Shown here: positions 1 through 7,177 of the stretch, in pieces | Position numbering within the stretch: the first letter of the stretch is position 1 | Layout: each line of letters starts with the position of its first letter | NCBI GenBank assembly: GCA_036383255.1 | Contig: DASVOS010000004.1 | Location: 395,577 to 459,576, forward strand | Direction of reading: 5' to 3' | Length of the DNA stretch: 64,000 bases | Source: Gammaproteobacteria bacterium | GTDB lineage: Bacteria > Pseudomonadota > Gammaproteobacteria > Natronospirales > REEB76 | The notes under the pieces: generated by a model | Told to the model about the DNA's origin: nothing | The model's database searches: none | Seen by the model: the letters and a program-made list of their open reading frames with translations, nothing else | Position numbers and translations under genes: made by a program

Positions 1-1884
1 GTGGCGGCGCCGGATGCGGGCTGGCCCGCCTATGGCGGCGATGCCGGCGGCAGCCGCTACTCGCCCCTGGCTGAGATCACCCCCGCCAATGTGGAAGAGC
101 TGAGGGTGGCCTGGATCTTCCGCACCGGCGAGCTGGGGGAGGGCGTGAAGGACTGGAAGCGTTCGGCCTTCGAGGCCACGCCCATCCTCCATGACGGCGT
201 CCTCTATCTCACCACCTCCAGCACCGACGTGGTGGCGGTGGATGCCGCCACCGGCACGTTGCGCTGGAAGCACTCGAGCGAGGCGCGCAAGGACCTGCAC
301 TACTCCGACGGCGTGTCCCGCGGCGTGTCCCTGTGGGTGGACGAGGCGAGCTCCGCCTCCGCTCCCTGCCACGCGCGCATCTATGCACCGACCCTGGATG
401 GCCGCCTGCTGGCCCTGGACGCGGGGGACGGCAAGCCCTGCGAGGGTTTCGGCGAGGGCGGCGCGGTCAACTTGCTCAAGGATGTGCGGTCACAATTCGA
501 GGAAGGCGACGAGTGGCGGGATTATCTCGTCACCTCGCCGCCGGCGATCATCGACGGCAAGGTGGTGGTGGGTTCGTCCATCGGCGACAACCGCGCCGTC
601 GTGGAGGAGCTCGGCGTCGTGCGCGCCTTCGATGCGCGCAACGGCAAGCTGCTCTGGAGCTGGGATCCGATCCCGCGGGACCCCTCGAATCCCGTGTTCA
701 AGGAGTGGGACGCCGGGAGCGTGAAGACCGCCAGCGCGGCCAACGCCTGGGCGCCGCTCTCGGTGGACTTGGGCAGGCACCTAGTGTTCGTGCCCACGGG
801 CTCCGCGAGCCCGGACTTCTTCGGCGGCGAGCGTCCCGGCGACAACCGCTGGGCGAACTCGGTGGTGGCGCTGGATGCCGCCACCGGCAAGCTCGTCTGG
901 GGCCGGCAGCTGGTGCACCACGACATGTGGGACTACGACGTGGCTTCGCAGCCCACGCTGGTGGACCTGGTGCACGACGGCCGGCACGTGGATGCGCTGA
1001 TCCAGGCCACCAAGACCGGTTTCCTCTACACCTTCGACCGCGCCACCGGCGCGCCCCTGTTCCCCATCGTGGAGAAGCCCGTCCCGCAGGACGCGGTGCC
1101 GGGCGAGCGGCCCTCGCCGACGCAGCCCTTCCCCGCCGCGCCGCCGCCGTTGGTGCGCCAGGACCCGGTGAAGCCGGAAGAGGCCTTCGGCGTCGCGTAC
1201 TTCGACAAGCGCGGCTGCAGGAAGCGCATCGAGCAGTACCGCTCAGAGGGCATCTTCCAGCCGCCTTCCACCAGGGATTCCCTCATGCGCCCCGGCAATG
1301 CCGGCGGCTCCAACTGGGGCGGCATCGCGTTCGACCCGAAGCGCCAGATCGCCGTGGCCGACACCATGGACCTGCCGTTCGTGGTGGCGCTGGTGCCTCG
1401 GGACCAGCTGGAAGCGCAGTCGGACGATCCGCAGTACGAGCACTGGGAGTTCGCGCGCCAGCGCGGCACGCCGTACGGCATGCGCCGCACCGCCTTCAAG
1501 TCGGGCCTGGGCATCCCCTGCGTGCGACCCCCCTGGGGCACGCTCACCGGCGTGGACATGCAGCGCGGCACCATCAAGTGGAGGATCCCGCTGGGCGATA
1601 CCCCGGGCATCCACATGAACCTCGGCGTCCCGGTCCTCGGCGGACCCATCGTCACCGCTTCCGGCTTGATCTTCATCGGCGCGACCCTGACGGATGATCG
1701 CTTCCGCGCTTTCGATACCGAGACCGGCAAGCTACTGTGGGAAGTGAAGCTGCCGGCCGGCGGCCAGGCCACGCCCATGACATATTCCGTGGATGGGCGC
1801 CAATATGTAGTCATCGCCGCGGGTGGATATAAGGGCGATTCGACCCGTGGCGACTATCTTGTCGCTTATGCTCTCCCTAGATGA
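1..1884 (+). CDS. PQQ-dependent dehydrogenase (quinoprotein, glucose-dehydrogenase-like), 5' partial
   Basis: The reading frame is open at the window edge, so the true start and probably a signal peptide lie upstream. The visible 627 residues form a PQQ beta-propeller of the membrane glucose dehydrogenase type. Seen: the N-terminal GWPAYGGDAGGSRYSPL block; HHDMWDYD near residue 305, the usual catalytic-Asp region; TKTGFLYTFDRATG near 337 with the PQQ-contacting lysine; NWGGIAFDP near 438; PWGTLTG near 510; and a C-terminal GGQATPMTY closing block. There is no CXXCH, so it carries no fused cytochrome c. Family knowledge: such periplasmic enzymes oxidise aldoses or alcohols and pass electrons to ubiquinone. 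The substrate cannot be read from sequence. Its TGA overlaps the ATG of the TonB receptor (ATGA), indicating translational coupling. Confidence 0.9.
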   Translation: MAAPDAGWPAYGGDAGGSRYSPLAEITPANVEELRVAWIFRTGELGEGVKDWKRSAFEATPILHDGVLYLTTSSTDVVAVDAATGTLRWKHSSEARKDLHYSDGVSRGVSLWVDEASSASAPCHARIYAPTLDGRLLALDAGDGKPCEGFGEGGAVNLLKDVRSQFEEGDEWRDYLVTSPPAIIDGKVVVGSSIGDNRAVVEELGVVRAFDARNGKLLWSWDPIPRDPSNPVFKEWDAGSVKTASAANAWAPLSVDLGRHLVFVPTGSASPDFFGGERPGDNRWANSVVALDAATGKLVWGRQLVHHDMWDYDVASQPTLVDLVHDGRHVDALIQATKTGFLYTFDRATGAPLFPIVEKPVPQDAVPGERPSPTQPFPAAPPPLVRQDPVKPEEAFGVAYFDKRGCRKRIEQYRSEGIFQPPSTRDSLMRPGNAGGSNWGGIAFDPKRQIAVADTMDLPFVVALVPRDQLEAQSDDPQYEHWEFARQRGTPYGMRRTAFKSGLGIPCVRPPWGTLTGVDMQRGTIKWRIPLGDTPGIHMNLGVPVLGGPIVTASGLIFIGATLTDDRFRAFDTETGKLLWEVKLPAGGQATPMTYSVDGRQYVVIAAGGYKGDSTRGDYLVAYALPR

Positions 1885-3950
1885 GCATGCGTCACCTTCT
1901 CCTTTATCTCGTGCTGCTGCCAGCGACTGCCTTCGCCGATGATGTCATCGAGCTCGGGCAGGTGACCGTCACCGACACCCGCGCGCCGGTACCGCTCAGG
2001 ACGCTCGCCGACAACACCACGCGCCTGGACGAGACCAGCCTCGCGCTCAAGAGCGAGACCCATCCGGCGCAGGTGTTCAGCCTGGTGCCTGGCGCCTGGG
2101 TCACGGCCGGCGGCGGCCAGGAGAGCCTCATGAGCCTGCGCTCGCCGCTATTCACGGGGCAGGGCGCCTGCGGCGCGTTCCTGCTGCTGGAGGACGGCAT
2201 CCCGATCCAGCCCGCCGGTTTCTGCAACGTGAACGCGCTGTTCGAGCTTGATCTCGAGCAGGCGGCCGCGGTGGAGGTGATCCGCGGCCCGGGGTCGGTG
2301 CTCTACGGCAGCGACGCCCTGCACGGCATCGTGAACGTGCTCACCCGCGCGCCGGACAGCGAGCCTCAAGACAGCGCGGGCCTCGAGCTCGGCAGCCACG
2401 GCTACGCGCGCGCCGAGAGCAGCGTCGGCGCCTGGGACGGCGCGCGCGGCTGGCGGCTCAGCGCGAACGCGGCCCACGACGGAGGCTTCCGCGCCGACGC
2501 CGGCTTCGACCAGCAGAAGCTGGACATGCGCTACGACCATGCCGAAGGGGACTTGAGCGCCGAGACGCTGTTCGCATTCACCAACCTCAACCAGGACACG
2601 GCGGGCTACATCTACGGACCGGATGCCTACAAGGACGATGCGCTGCGCGAGTCCAATCCCACGCCCGGCGCCTACCGCGATGCCCGCAGCCTGCTGCTGG
2701 CCCAGCGCTGGCAGCGGGACCTGGGCGGCGGCACCGAGCTCGACTTCACCCCCTATGCACGGCGCAACACCCAGGCCTTCGTGCAGCACTTCATCCCCGG
2801 CACGCCGGTGGAGGACAACGCCCAGAACAGCCTGGGCTGGCAGCTGATGCTGCGCACCCGGCCGTCGGATTCAGTGGAAGCGCTCTACGGCCTGGACGGC
2901 GAGTACGTGCACGGCAGCCTGCAGGAGTTCCAGCCCACGGCCCTCACCACCGGCACGCCGGAGCAGAATGCGAGCCGGCCCCAGGGCCTGCACTACGACT
3001 ACGCGGTGGACAGCCGCACCCTCGCGGCCTATGCCGACCTGCGCTACACCCTGGCGCCGCGCTGGATACTGGATGGCGGCCTGAGGGCCGAGGGCGTGCG
3101 CTACAGCTACGTGAACTTCCTGCCGGCCGGCGACACCCAGGCGGATGGCACGCCCTGCGCGCTGGGGCCCTGCCTCTTCAACCGCCCGGCGGACCGCAGC
3201 GACGAGTTCGTGAACCTGCTGCCGAAAGCGGGGATCACCTGGCTCGCCTCGGACTCCCAGAGCGCCTACTTCAAGCTCGGCCGCGGCGCGCGGGCGCCCC
3301 AGGCGGCGGAACTCTACTCGCTGCAGTCCCAGCAGGATGTGGCAGACCTCAACTCCGAGACCCTGGACGACTATGAGCTGGGCTGGCGCGGCAAGGCCGG
3401 CGACTTCGGCTGGGACGCGGACACCTACTACATGCTGAAGCGGCACTTCATCTTCCGCGACGCGAACGGCTTCAACGTCAGCGACGGCCGCACCCGGCAC
3501 CGCGGGGTGGAGTTCGCGCTCTCCTACGCACTCGCGCAGCGGTGGACGCTGCTCCTGGACGGCAGCTACGCGGTGCACAGCTATGCCTTCACCGCGGCGC
3601 TGGCCCAAGGCAACAGCGTGCAGGATGGTGACGACATGAAGTACGCGCCACGGAGCCTGGGCTCGCTGCGCCTGCGCTGGCAGCCGCAGGAGGCCACCAC
3701 CCTGGAGGCGGAGTACCAGCACGTGGGCGGCTATTGGCTGGATGAGTCCGACAGCCACCGCTATGGCGGCCATGACCTCCTGAACCTGTACGCCCGCCAT
3801 GCCTTAAGCGGCGGCTGGACGCTGGCGTTGCGCATCCTCAATGCCGCCGACACCGCCTACGCGGAACGCGCCGACTTCTCCTTCGGCAATTACCGCTACT
3901 TCCCGGGTGATGGGCGGCAGCTCTTCGCGGGGATCGAGAAGGCCTGGTAA
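1881..3950 (+). CDS. TonB-dependent outer-membrane receptor, possible PQQ receptor
   Basis: A 689-residue TonB-dependent receptor. A signal peptide of about 19 residues (MSMRHLLLYLVLLPATAFA) is followed by a short mature N-terminus whose EVTV-like stretch (LGQVTVTDTR) resembles a TonB box. The plug domain spans roughly residues 40-160, with the usual IRGPGSVLYGSDALHGIVNV signature, and has a Cys-containing GACGAFLLLEDGIPI segment and FCNVN nearby. The rest is a beta-barrel with the conserved C-terminal region ending in aromatic Trp. The start overlaps the stop of the PQQ dehydrogenase by 4 bases, so both are made from one message. E. coli PqqU (YncD) is a TonB receptor that imports PQQ; the coupling here suggests the same ligand, but this is inference. 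Siderophore or sugar transport remains possible. Confidence 0.9.
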   Translation: MSMRHLLLYLVLLPATAFADDVIELGQVTVTDTRAPVPLRTLADNTTRLDETSLALKSETHPAQVFSLVPGAWVTAGGGQESLMSLRSPLFTGQGACGAFLLLEDGIPIQPAGFCNVNALFELDLEQAAAVEVIRGPGSVLYGSDALHGIVNVLTRAPDSEPQDSAGLELGSHGYARAESSVGAWDGARGWRLSANAAHDGGFRADAGFDQQKLDMRYDHAEGDLSAETLFAFTNLNQDTAGYIYGPDAYKDDALRESNPTPGAYRDARSLLLAQRWQRDLGGGTELDFTPYARRNTQAFVQHFIPGTPVEDNAQNSLGWQLMLRTRPSDSVEALYGLDGEYVHGSLQEFQPTALTTGTPEQNASRPQGLHYDYAVDSRTLAAYADLRYTLAPRWILDGGLRAEGVRYSYVNFLPAGDTQADGTPCALGPCLFNRPADRSDEFVNLLPKAGITWLASDSQSAYFKLGRGARAPQAAELYSLQSQQDVADLNSETLDDYELGWRGKAGDFGWDADTYYMLKRHFIFRDANGFNVSDGRTRHRGVEFALSYALAQRWTLLLDGSYAVHSYAFTAALAQGNSVQDGDDMKYAPRSLGSLRLRWQPQEATTLEAEYQHVGGYWLDESDSHRYGGHDLLNLYARHALSGGWTLALRILNAADTAYAERADFSFGNYRYFPGDGRQLFAGIEKAW

Positions 3951-4081
3951 AAATCATCTTAAAGCTGCTGCGCTCGGCAGGGCGTTGTTGCGCTCGACTC
4001 GCAATCGGTCACGTACACCAAGAGTACGCTCCCTCTGCTCGCCTAGCCCTGCCTTCGCTCGCGACGCTTTAAGATGATTTT
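3950..4081. repeat. Dispersed palindromic repeat, full copy A
   Basis: A 132-bp element begins at the last base of the TonB receptor stop codon. Its ends are a 16-bp perfect inverted repeat (AAAATCATCTTAAAGC and GCTTTAAGATGATTTT). The interior carries the family core: CTGCTGCGCTCGGCAGGGCG, two GTAC motifs, and CTGCCTTCGCTCGCGACGC. Related full copies lie at 24582-24710 and 54460-54598, and a shortened form lies at 41731-41772. It sits between convergent genes, where the hairpin could end transcription from either side. Confidence 0.85.
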
Positions 4082-4099
4082 CTAGAGAGATGAAATGAA

Positions 4100-4119
4100 A
4101 CGGGGCCTCGCGGCCCCGT
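4100..4119 (-). terminator. Intrinsic terminator of the dsbA-dsbA region
   Basis: An 8-bp perfect GC stem (ACGGGGCC / GGCCCCGT) with a 4-base loop lies 26 bases past the stop of the first dsbA. On the minus strand it is followed by TTTCATTTC, a modest T-rich tail. Confidence 0.7.
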
Positions 4120-4144
4120 CTTGCATCTCAAGATTACCGTCAGC

Positions 4145-4792
4145 TTAGTGCTTGCCGCCGGCAGCCCGTTCCTTGGCGATCAGGAACTCCACGCATTTCA
4201 TGATGTCGGCGGAACCCATGCCGTAGCCGGCACCGGTCTTCCACTTGCCGTTCACGATCACGGTCGGCACGCCCTGCACGTCGTAACGGTTGCCGAGCTG
4301 CTGGGACTGGGCGATGCGCGACTGCACGCCGAAGGAATCCCAGGCGCCGTCGAAGTCCGCGGGCTTCACGCCGTATTTGCCGAAGAAGGCCTTGATGGCG
4401 TCCTTGTCGTCGCGCAACTCGCCCTGGTTGTCCAGATGGATGGCGTTGAAGAACGGCTCACGGATCTTCTCGCCCACGCCGAGCACGTCGGCGGTGAAGG
4501 CGGCCTGGGCGTCCACGTAGAACTCGGAGCCCTTCATGGCGGCGGGCACGCGCTTGAACACCACATCCTTGGGCTTGCGCTTCTCCCACAGCTCCACGAA
4601 GGGCTCGAGGGCGAAGCAGTGCGGGCAGCCGTACCAGTAGAACTCGATGACCTCCACCTGGCCGGGCTTCACGTCGGTGGACTGGGGCGGGTTCACGGCC
4701 ACGTAGTTCACGCCTTCCGTGAACGAGGTCATGTCGGCGGAAGCCGCCGCGGAGGCGAGCATCAGGATGGGGAGCAGCAGCCACTTCTTCAT
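4145..4792 (-). CDS. dsbA: DsbA-family thiol:disulfide interchange protein (copy 1)
   Basis: A 215-residue periplasmic thiol oxidase that introduces disulfides into exported proteins. Seen: a signal peptide ending near ASA (residue 19), the DsbA active site CPHC at about residues 55-58 within EFYWYGCPHC, an alpha-helical insertion, and the cis-proline loop VQGVPTVIVNGKW near residue 170. Length matches the family. It lies 16 bases downstream of a second DsbA gene on the same strand, so the two are probably cotranscribed. The two copies are clearly homologous but diverged, pointing to an old duplication with split substrates or redox partners. Confidence 0.93.
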   Translation of the reverse strand: MKKWLLLPILMLASAAASADMTSFTEGVNYVAVNPPQSTDVKPGQVEVIEFYWYGCPHCFALEPFVELWEKRKPKDVVFKRVPAAMKGSEFYVDAQAAFTADVLGVGEKIREPFFNAIHLDNQGELRDDKDAIKAFFGKYGVKPADFDGAWDSFGVQSRIAQSQQLGNRYDVQGVPTVIVNGKWKTGAGYGMGSADIMKCVEFLIAKERAAGGKH

Positions 4793-4808
4793 CTGTCAGG
4801 TCCTCGGG

Positions 4809-5459
4809 TTATTTCGCAGCAGCGGGCATGGCCGCCTGCTCTTGGGTCACGAGCTGGTTCACCACCAGCATGATCTGGGAATAGGGTACGCCGAAGTCGC
4901 CGCCGGTGAGCCACTTGCCGTTCACCACCAGGGTCGGCACGCCGAACTGGAACAGGCCGTAGCGGTCCGCCAGCACGTTGGCCTGGGCGATCTTGGCATC
5001 CAGCGCCGGCGAGCTCCAGGTGGCCTCGAACTTCTTCGGGTCCACGCCGAACTGCTTGACGAAGAAGCGCTCGAAATCCGCCTCCGTCTGCATCACGTCC
5101 TTGGCCTGGTGGATCTCGTCGAAGGTGGCCTTGTGGGACTTGGCGAGGATGCCGAGCGCCTCGGCGGTGTAGTAGGCGCGGGCGGCCGGTTCCCAGTCCG
5201 GCTGCAGGACCGCCGGCACGCGCTTCAGCACCACGTCCGCGGGCTTGCTGCGCTCCCAGGACTCGAGGTACGGCTCCAGCGCATTGCAGTGCGGGCAGCC
5301 GTACCAGAAGAAGTCCAGCACCTCGATCTGGCCGGGGTTCACGGAGGTGGGCTGCGCTGGCAGCACCGTCTGGTAGTTCACACCCTGCTTATAAGTGTCG
5401 GCTTGGGCGGAGCCCGCGACCAGCAGCAACAGGGATGCCAGGAATGCGATGGATCTCAT
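4809..5459 (-). CDS. dsbA: DsbA-family thiol:disulfide interchange protein (copy 2)
   Basis: A 216-residue homologue of the preceding DsbA. Seen: signal peptide MRSIAFLASLLLLVAGSAQA, active site CPHC at about residues 55-58 in DFFWYGCPHC, and the cis-proline loop FGVPTLVVNGKW. The start codon has a weak purine-rich upstream region. It follows cytochrome c4 with a 55-base gap on the same strand. Pseudomonads also place a dsbA next to cytochrome c4, engB and polA, supporting orthology to the housekeeping DsbA. Which copy is the main oxidase cannot be decided from sequence. Confidence 0.93.
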   Translation of the reverse strand: MRSIAFLASLLLLVAGSAQADTYKQGVNYQTVLPAQPTSVNPGQIEVLDFFWYGCPHCNALEPYLESWERSKPADVVLKRVPAVLQPDWEPAARAYYTAEALGILAKSHKATFDEIHQAKDVMQTEADFERFFVKQFGVDPKKFEATWSSPALDAKIAQANVLADRYGLFQFGVPTLVVNGKWLTGGDFGVPYSQIMLVVNQLVTQEQAAMPAAAK

Positions 5460-5514
5460 GCCGACCTCGGTGCCTCAGGAGTACATAACGCGGAGCGCCC
5501 GGCCTGGTGGACCG

Positions 5515-6141
5515 TCAGTGCTGCGGCGTGGCGCCGTGCAGGCCCTCGATGTAGCTGGCCACCGCCTGCATCTCGGCGGGGGTGAGCCGCGCGGCGATGG
5601 TCTCCATCATCTTGTTTGGGTCGGTGGTGCGGCTGCCGGCAGCGTAGGCTTGCAGCTGGGCCACCACATAGGCGCCGTGCTGGCCGCCCAGGGCGGGGAC
5701 CTTCATGAGCGCGTTACCGGAACCATCCGGGCTGTGGCAGGCGGAACAGGCCGGCACGTTCTCGGCCTTGTTGCCGTTGCGGTAGAGGGACTCACCCTGC
5801 TTCACCTGGCCGGCCTCGGCCTCGCCCACGTTGCGGGTCTGGCTGGAGAAGTAGGCGGCCAGGTCCTGCATGTCCTGGTCGCTGAGCTTCTGGGCCTGGG
5901 GCGACATGATGGGGTTCTGGCGCTTGCCGGACTTGAAGTCCCCGAGCTGCGCCTGGATGTAGCTCGCGTTCTGGCCGGCGAGCTTGGGGAACTGCGGGCT
6001 CGCGCTGTTGCCGTCCATGCCATGGCAGGCGCCGCAGACCGTGGCCTTGCCCTTGCCGGCGGCGGCATCGCCGTCTGCCTGGACTTCGAGGGCCACGCCG
6101 GTGGCGGCCAGGAGCAGGGCGATCGTCAGCAGCTTCTTCAT
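5515..6141 (-). CDS. Dihaem cytochrome c4
   Basis: A 208-residue periplasmic dihaem cytochrome. Seen: a signal peptide ending near VQA (about residue 22), a first haem site CGACH near residue 34 and a second CSACH near residue 131, giving two tandem cytochrome c domains of about 90 residues. Methionine axial ligands are available in PIMSP of domain 1 and NKMMET of domain 2. Cytochrome c4 carries electrons from the bc1 complex to terminal oxidases, mainly cbb3 type. It is the first gene of a probable cytochrome c4-dsbA-dsbA unit divergent from engB. Confidence 0.93.
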   Translation of the reverse strand: MKKLLTIALLLAATGVALEVQADGDAAAGKGKATVCGACHGMDGNSASPQFPKLAGQNASYIQAQLGDFKSGKRQNPIMSPQAQKLSDQDMQDLAAYFSSQTRNVGEAEAGQVKQGESLYRNGNKAENVPACSACHSPDGSGNALMKVPALGGQHGAYVVAQLQAYAAGSRTTDPNKMMETIAARLTPAEMQAVASYIEGLHGATPQH

Positions 6142-6246
6142 GGGCGCGGTTCCTTGGGCTGTTCGGGATGCGATTTTCGGGCGGGGAAACCGCCCGTTCA
6201 GGAGCCCTGGATTTTACACTAGGGCCCCCACCCGCCAAGGGCTGCC

Positions 6247-6849
6247 ATGCGCCTGGACTTCCGCCACATGCGTTTCCTGCTGAGCGCCGCCGCCCTGGCA
6301 GGCCTGCCCGCCGACACGGGCCGCGAGGTCGCCTTCGCGGGGCGCTCCAACGCCGGCAAGTCCAGTGCCTTGAACGCCATCAGCGGCGTGTCGGGCCTGG
6401 CCCGGGTCAGCAAGACTCCCGGGCGCACCCGGCTCATCAACCTGTTCGGCCTCGAGGGCGGCATGCGCTTCGTGGACCTGCCGGGTTACGGCTACGCCAA
6501 GGTGCCGGAGGCGGAGCGCCTCAAGTGGGGCGCCATGGTCGAGGACTACCTCAACGCACGCCAGAGCCTGGCCGGCCTGATCCTGGTGATGGACATCCGC
6601 CATCCCCTCACGGAGTTCGACCGGCAGATGCTGGGCTTCGCCGGGGACCTCAGCCTCCCGGTGCATGTGCTTCTCTCGAAGGCGGACAAGCTCGGCCGCG
6701 GTGCCGCCGCCAAGACCCTCGCCGACACCCGCAAGGGCCTGCGCGGTTGGGGTACGGCCCAGCTCTTCTCGGCCCACTCGGGCGAAGGGGTCGAGGAGGC
6801 GCAGAAGCTCCTGGCGGCGTGGCTCACGGGAGAGACGGAGAAAAAATAA
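6247..6849 (+). CDS. engB: Ribosome biogenesis GTPase EngB (YsxC/YihA)
   Basis: A 200-residue TrmE-Era-EngA-EngB class GTPase needed for assembly of the large ribosomal subunit. Seen: G1 GRSNAGKSS near residue 34, G3 DLPGYGYAKV near 78, G4 LLSKADKL near 141, and G5 FSAHSG near 177. Length is normal for the family. It is convergent with polA and divergent from cytochrome c4, the arrangement familiar in gammaproteobacteria. Its TAA stop lies inside the stem of a minus-strand terminator. Confidence 0.96.
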   Translation: MRLDFRHMRFLLSAAALAGLPADTGREVAFAGRSNAGKSSALNAISGVSGLARVSKTPGRTRLINLFGLEGGMRFVDLPGYGYAKVPEAERLKWGAMVEDYLNARQSLAGLILVMDIRHPLTEFDRQMLGFAGDLSLPVHVLLSKADKLGRGAAAKTLADTRKGLRGWGTAQLFSAHSGEGVEEAQKLLAAWLTGETEKK

Positions 6850-6885
6850 CCCCGGCGCCAAAAGGGGGAAAAGCGCCGGGGTTAT
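6841..6885 (-). terminator. Strong intrinsic terminator reading on the minus strand
   Basis: A perfect 13-bp stem (6846-6858 with 6873-6885; ATAACCCCGGCGC / GCGCCGGGGTTAT) with a 14-base loop. On the minus strand it is followed by six T residues (complement of 6841-6846); on the plus strand there is no T run. It therefore ends a minus-strand transcript coming from the polA side, either polA read-through or a separate small RNA. Confidence 0.85.
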
Positions 6886-7050
6886 CAGGAGCTACATCCG
6901 GCTTGGGGAGACCGGCTGTAGGGCCCGCCCATGGGAGACGGGGCGGGTTGAACGCCGTTGCGACGCTCAAGCTATAAGACCCGCGAGCGGGGATTTTCGT
7001 TCCATCCACGCAACAAAAATTTTGTATCCCCCTGTAACTGCTGGGCTCCA
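6841..7050 (-). ncRNA. Candidate small RNA between polA and engB (Spot 42/ErsA position)
   Basis: The 328-base polA-engB gap has no open frame of note, but it ends in a strong minus-strand terminator and contains further inverted motifs (for example around 6898-6914 and 6926-6946). In E. coli the regulator Spot 42, and in Pseudomonas ErsA, are encoded in exactly this gap, on the polA strand, ending just before engB. I see no convincing primary-sequence match to either, so the assignment rests on position and terminator orientation. The 5' end is not determined. Confidence 0.35.
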
Positions 7051-7095
7051 GTGACATAAATCAGTTAATTATCCAATTGATTAATTTAATGTCAC
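7051..7095. promoter_or_regulatory. AT-rich imperfect palindrome with GTGACAT/ATGTCAC ends
   Basis: A 45-bp imperfect inverted repeat with GTGACAT at 7051-7057 and ATGTCAC at 7089-7095 around an AT-rich centre (AGTTAATT ... AATTGATTAA). It is strikingly AT-rich compared with its surroundings and lies upstream, in the minus-strand sense, of the candidate small RNA. It could be a regulator site or promoter region. No matching regulator can be named from sequence. Confidence 0.4.
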
Positions 7096-7177
7096 AGGAT
7101 ATCCACAGGCGAAATTGAGGGGAAATTAACCAGATTGGTCGAGGGATTTCCGAGGCGAGAAGCGCGCGGAAAGAGGG

